Shown here in pieces: positions 62,101-64,000 of a DNA stretch of 64,000 bases. The translations under genes were made by a program, and so were the position numbers. Source of the DNA: Acidobacteriota bacterium (GTDB lineage: Bacteria > Acidobacteriota > Terriglobia > Terriglobales > Acidobacteriaceae). The notes beneath the pieces are model-generated. The model had not been told where the DNA came from, searched no databases, and saw only the letters and a list, made by a program, of their open reading frames with translations. The stretch lies in contig JAJZAL010000005.1 in assembly GCA_021799405.1 (NCBI GenBank), forward strand, positions 1-64,000. Reading direction: 5' to 3'. The stretch's first letter is position 1; every line of letters starts with the position of its first letter.

Positions 62101-64000
62101 GTCACCATTCCGTTGACGGTGCTGCCGCCCACTCTGGTAGTGAGCACGGCGGCGGATGACCTCTCGGCAACATCGTCGAACTGCATTCCGGCCAGCCCAA
62201 GCTGTACCCTGCGCGACGCGCTGCAAGCTGCCAATCAGATCAACGGTGCGAATATTTCCTTTGACCCGACGGTTTTCTCAACGGCGCAGACCATCACCGT
62301 GAACAGCCAGTTGCCGTCGATTGATGCCAACGTGACGATAAAGGGGCCAGGAGAGAGTCTCTTAACGATCTCCGGCGGCGGCACAATTTCGCCGCTTCAA
62401 ATCAATGGTGGTACCGTCGGCATATCGGGGTTGACTTTCGCCGATGGCAATGCATCAGGCTATGACGGCGGCGCTATCTATAACAACGGCGCAAACCTGA
62501 CCGTGACCGACACCTTCTTCTCCGGGAACTCCGCGACCAACGGCGGCGCAATCATGAACCAGGACGGAATCCTGACGGTCACTAACAGTAGCTTCAACTC
62601 AAATTCGGCCGCGAATGGCCGTGGCGGAGCAATCTCGAACGCCTCCAGCGCAGGTCCCCTAACCATCGCCAACTGTGCTTTCTCTGGGAACTCGGCTGGA
62701 ATCGGAGCAGGGGCAATCGACAATGCCGTCGGGACTCTATCCGTTGCCAATAGCACCTTCTCAAAAAATTCGACGTCGACCGGAGACGGCGGAGCGATCT
62801 CGAGTTACAACGGGTCTGTATCTGCCATCTATAGCACCTTCTCAGGAAATTCTGCGTCGGTCGGGGATGGCGGAGCGATCAGTGACTACTATGGCGGAAG
62901 CTCACAACCAACCCTGACTGTCACCAACGACACTTTCTCCGAAAATTCCGCGCCGAAAGCCTCGGGCGGGGCCATCTCGAACAGGGGCCAGTCGATTTCA
63001 CAAGTCGGGTTGTTGAGCTTTTCTAACAACGTCTTCTCGGGAAACTCTGCAGTACAAGCGGGTGGCATCTATACCGAAGGCGTACCCTCCACCCTCATCA
63101 TCGAAGACAGCGACAATGTCTTCTATAACAATGCTGGCGGCAACGCTGGAGTAAGCTCGGGGGTGCCGGGATGGACCTTGTCTAATACCGATGTTACGGG
63201 AAAGGACCCGATGCTCGCGGTCCTGGGCAACTACGGCGGCCCAACGCAAACCATGATCCCGCTGCCGGGCAGTGCGGCCATTTGTGAAGGAAGCGCGAGC
63301 AATGTGCCCACAGGCGCAAACACCGACCAGCGCGGCGATTCTTACACCAACTCTACATACCAGGGGTACACCGCCGGAACACCCTGTGTGGACGCGGGTT
63401 CGGTACAAACCGACTATGCACTGGACTTCTCGACGCAGCCGCCGGCAAGCGTGCTGGCCGGCGCAACCTTCTCTGCGGCAGTCACCCTCAATGAGAGCGG
63501 CAACATCTTCAAAGCCAGTCCAGTGTCGATTCCTCTCAGCCTGGCGAGCGGCGACAACGGCGTGCTCTCCGGCGGCTCGACAAAGACATCTGGGGGCGTG
63601 GCCACCTACTCTAACCTCAGCGTCAGCGCCGCGGGCGCCGGTGACATGCTGACAGCCAGCCTCACGCTGAATCCGGCCAGCAATCCCCCTGCGTCGATCT
63701 CCGCGACAAGCAATGCATTTGACACAACGGCCGGTGCGGAGACGCAAACCATCACGTTTAACAACCCTGGAACGCAGACTGTCGGCACTCCGCTGGCACT
63801 TGTCGCCACAGCATCCTCCGGGCTCACCGTCAGCTTCGCATCGACAACGACAGGCGTCTGCACGGTCTCTGGAACGACAGCAACGTTCGTTACCGCAGGA
63901 ACCTGCTCCATCACCGCGTCGCAACCGGGCAACGGCACCTATGCCACAGCCAATCCTGTCACGCAGAGCTTCACGGTCAACTCAGCCACATCGAGCTTCG
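59173..64000 (+). CDS. giant secreted beta-helix protein with CSLREA-like and choice-of-anchor-Q-like modules (partial, runs off the window)
   Basis: At least 1609 residues, open to the window edge. I checked the frame from ATG 59173: after an extended n-region (ending FTIRRL) comes a signal core (ILSTLSCLLAVAASAQ). Three CSLREA-like starts are visible: SNDGICNSTICSLRDAM, SGTGSLRGALTAANTAG and SPSCTLRDALQAANQ. Each is followed by right-handed beta-helix repeats of the form GGAIYN-x-GTLTVTNSTFSGNSA. Three choice-of-anchor-Q-like ends occur (GWYGGPTESMILLPG near 60295, GQYGGTTQTM near 61366, GNYGGPTQTMIPLPG near 63226), each with DQRG and AGAVQ-type closings. An IPT/TIG-like segment lies near 61540-61800 and Ig-like domains begin near 63430. 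Probably a surface adhesin or matrix protein; the 3' end is unseen. Confidence 0.88.
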   Translation, partial: MTNPASWPALLSSVAARLNRLRSCFTIRRLILSTLSCLLAVAASAQTTWTVNTLKDSNDGICNSTICSLRDAMTVAASGDKIAFQSGLTGTITLASALPGIGKDVSIAGPGAGLLTISGNGNSSVIAVNSGATVDISGLRITDGYSTTGGAAISNSGTLTITNSTLYGNTTNASESGFGGAIYNLNGTLTVSDSTFYNNSASSAGGSLVGGGGAIYNSNGTVAVSDTVFYGNSAIQTGTASIGGGAICTAGGALNVSNSTFYGNSASQGFGGAIYATGSVATVINSTFSANSAETGGAIENYDTSPTGSLTVTNSIFSNDLATNVSYGSGITSVGSGSDSYNVFINDGDDEPTGLVLPSTDRTGTDAKLAPMGWYGGPTESMILLPGNLAICAGSTSNLPSSMDTDQRGFPLDSSCPAGAVDAGAVQTNQFVVTNTNDSGTGSLRGALTAANTAGEGDITFASGMSGTITLSSSLPAITSSPVANGQINLLGPGTGAFNISAGSNEVMAVDSGASAFLFGVTITSPDASGGAVSNLGTLTISNSVFSGRSASSSGSVISNQGTLTVTGSTFSKNSAASGASAISNQSALTVTDTTFSADSAVTGNGGAILNAAGSLMMANCTFSEDSAPAGDGGAIYSNGGTVSITNCTFSGNSASTGNGGAIFNANGSLTVVNSILSGNSANQSGGIFNDGGSVTESYNDFYNNAGGDISASSLSSTDQIGDPKLAVLGQYGGTTQTMPPLASSAALNTGTYQTGEPKTDQRGAPRPATSGAAIDIGAVQVTGDPPMIFVSPNSGPDTGGTSVTITGTGLDTFNGTLDFGVSGQRASATLHAATATAPAYITAISPVESPGTVNVVVYTTSQRSAITPSDQFTYLAVGSTVATSLTPTVTPSSTFVYDQEPTISVALSPSNATGIAASDFTAELTGNTQLQVTAGAGNTFNIALPSTPLQVNIPYTIVVNFNGVQTSSEYYEPSSVTIPLTVLPPTLVVSTAADDLSATSSNCIPASPSCTLRDALQAANQINGANISFDPTVFSTAQTITVNSQLPSIDANVTIKGPGESLLTISGGGTISPLQINGGTVGISGLTFADGNASGYDGGAIYNNGANLTVTDTFFSGNSATNGGAIMNQDGILTVTNSSFNSNSAANGRGGAISNASSAGPLTIANCAFSGNSAGIGAGAIDNAVGTLSVANSTFSKNSTSTGDGGAISSYNGSVSAIYSTFSGNSASVGDGGAISDYYGGSSQPTLTVTNDTFSENSAPKASGGAISNRGQSISQVGLLSFSNNVFSGNSAVQAGGIYTEGVPSTLIIEDSDNVFYNNAGGNAGVSSGVPGWTLSNTDVTGKDPMLAVLGNYGGPTQTMIPLPGSAAICEGSASNVPTGANTDQRGDSYTNSTYQGYTAGTPCVDAGSVQTDYALDFSTQPPASVLAGATFSAAVTLNESGNIFKASPVSIPLSLASGDNGVLSGGSTKTSGGVATYSNLSVSAAGAGDMLTASLTLNPASNPPASISATSNAFDTTAGAETQTITFNNPGTQTVGTPLALVATASSGLTVSFASTTTGVCTVSGTTATFVTAGTCSITASQPGNGTYATANPVTQSFTVNSATSSF

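Noticed and set aside
62998..63924. 308-codon minus-strand frame near the window end
   Set aside because: Antisense to the beta-helix gene, Cys/Arg-rich shadow.

Overview
The window looks like a piece of an acidobacterial chromosome, most likely class Terriglobia (Acidobacteriaceae). Lineage-typical families point there: an 'acidobacterial duplicated orphan permease' paired with a PadR repressor, a TonB-dependent receptor with an N-terminal carboxypeptidase-regulatory-like domain, a CRTAC1/ASPIC-UnbV protein with TPR partners, a sedolisin (S53) protease with Ig-like repeats, and several giant secreted beta-rich proteins. This is inference from family content; there is no rRNA gene to confirm it.

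Layout. 1-8.25 kb: minus-strand export/uptake locus (TonB receptor, TPR, CRTAC1, TPR) with a candidate LacI-type operator at its promoter and a strong hairpin after the receptor gene. 8.7-9.6 kb: broken IS630-family transposase. 9.8-14.1 kb: large S53 protease. 15.2-18.0 kb: UPF0182 membrane protein. 18.5-19.8 kb: phage tail-sheath-like gene with no other tail gene nearby. 20.2-21.1 kb: MarR-GNAT fusion. 21.2-27.0 kb: imuA-imuB-dnaE2 mutagenesis cassette, divergent from an SRAP/YedK gene; the shared promoter region carries a perfect inverted repeat that may be the SOS operator. 28.0-30.9 kb: PadR-ADOP pair with a perfect 13-bp dyad at the padR start. 31.6-35.6 kb: giant FG-GAP/Ig protein. 35.8-36.5 kb: metallophosphoesterase.

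36.7-44.6 kb: seven minus-strand genes (enolase, dynamin-like GTPase, zinc-ribbon-like CxxC protein, tandem DUF190, DUF190, second dynamin-like GTPase, AAA ATPase). I do not recognise this as a described system. Divergent from it, 45.2-52.6 kb, lies a six-gene complex-I/group-4-hydrogenase-like operon (HyfC-E-F-G-I-B types). All four Ni-ligand cysteines of its large subunit are replaced, so it is best read as an energy-converting hydrogenase-related (Ehr) complex rather than a hydrogenase.

53.5-58.0 kb: YVTN-propeller/Ig protein with 16 tandem repeats and a strong terminator. 59.2 kb to the edge: start of a giant beta-helix protein with CSLREA-like and choice-of-anchor-Q-like modules, cut by the window end. 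Three of the giant secreted proteins share a C-terminal layout of two hydrophobic segments around a basic stretch, then a lipobox-like cysteine and a beta tail. That may be an undescribed sorting signal.
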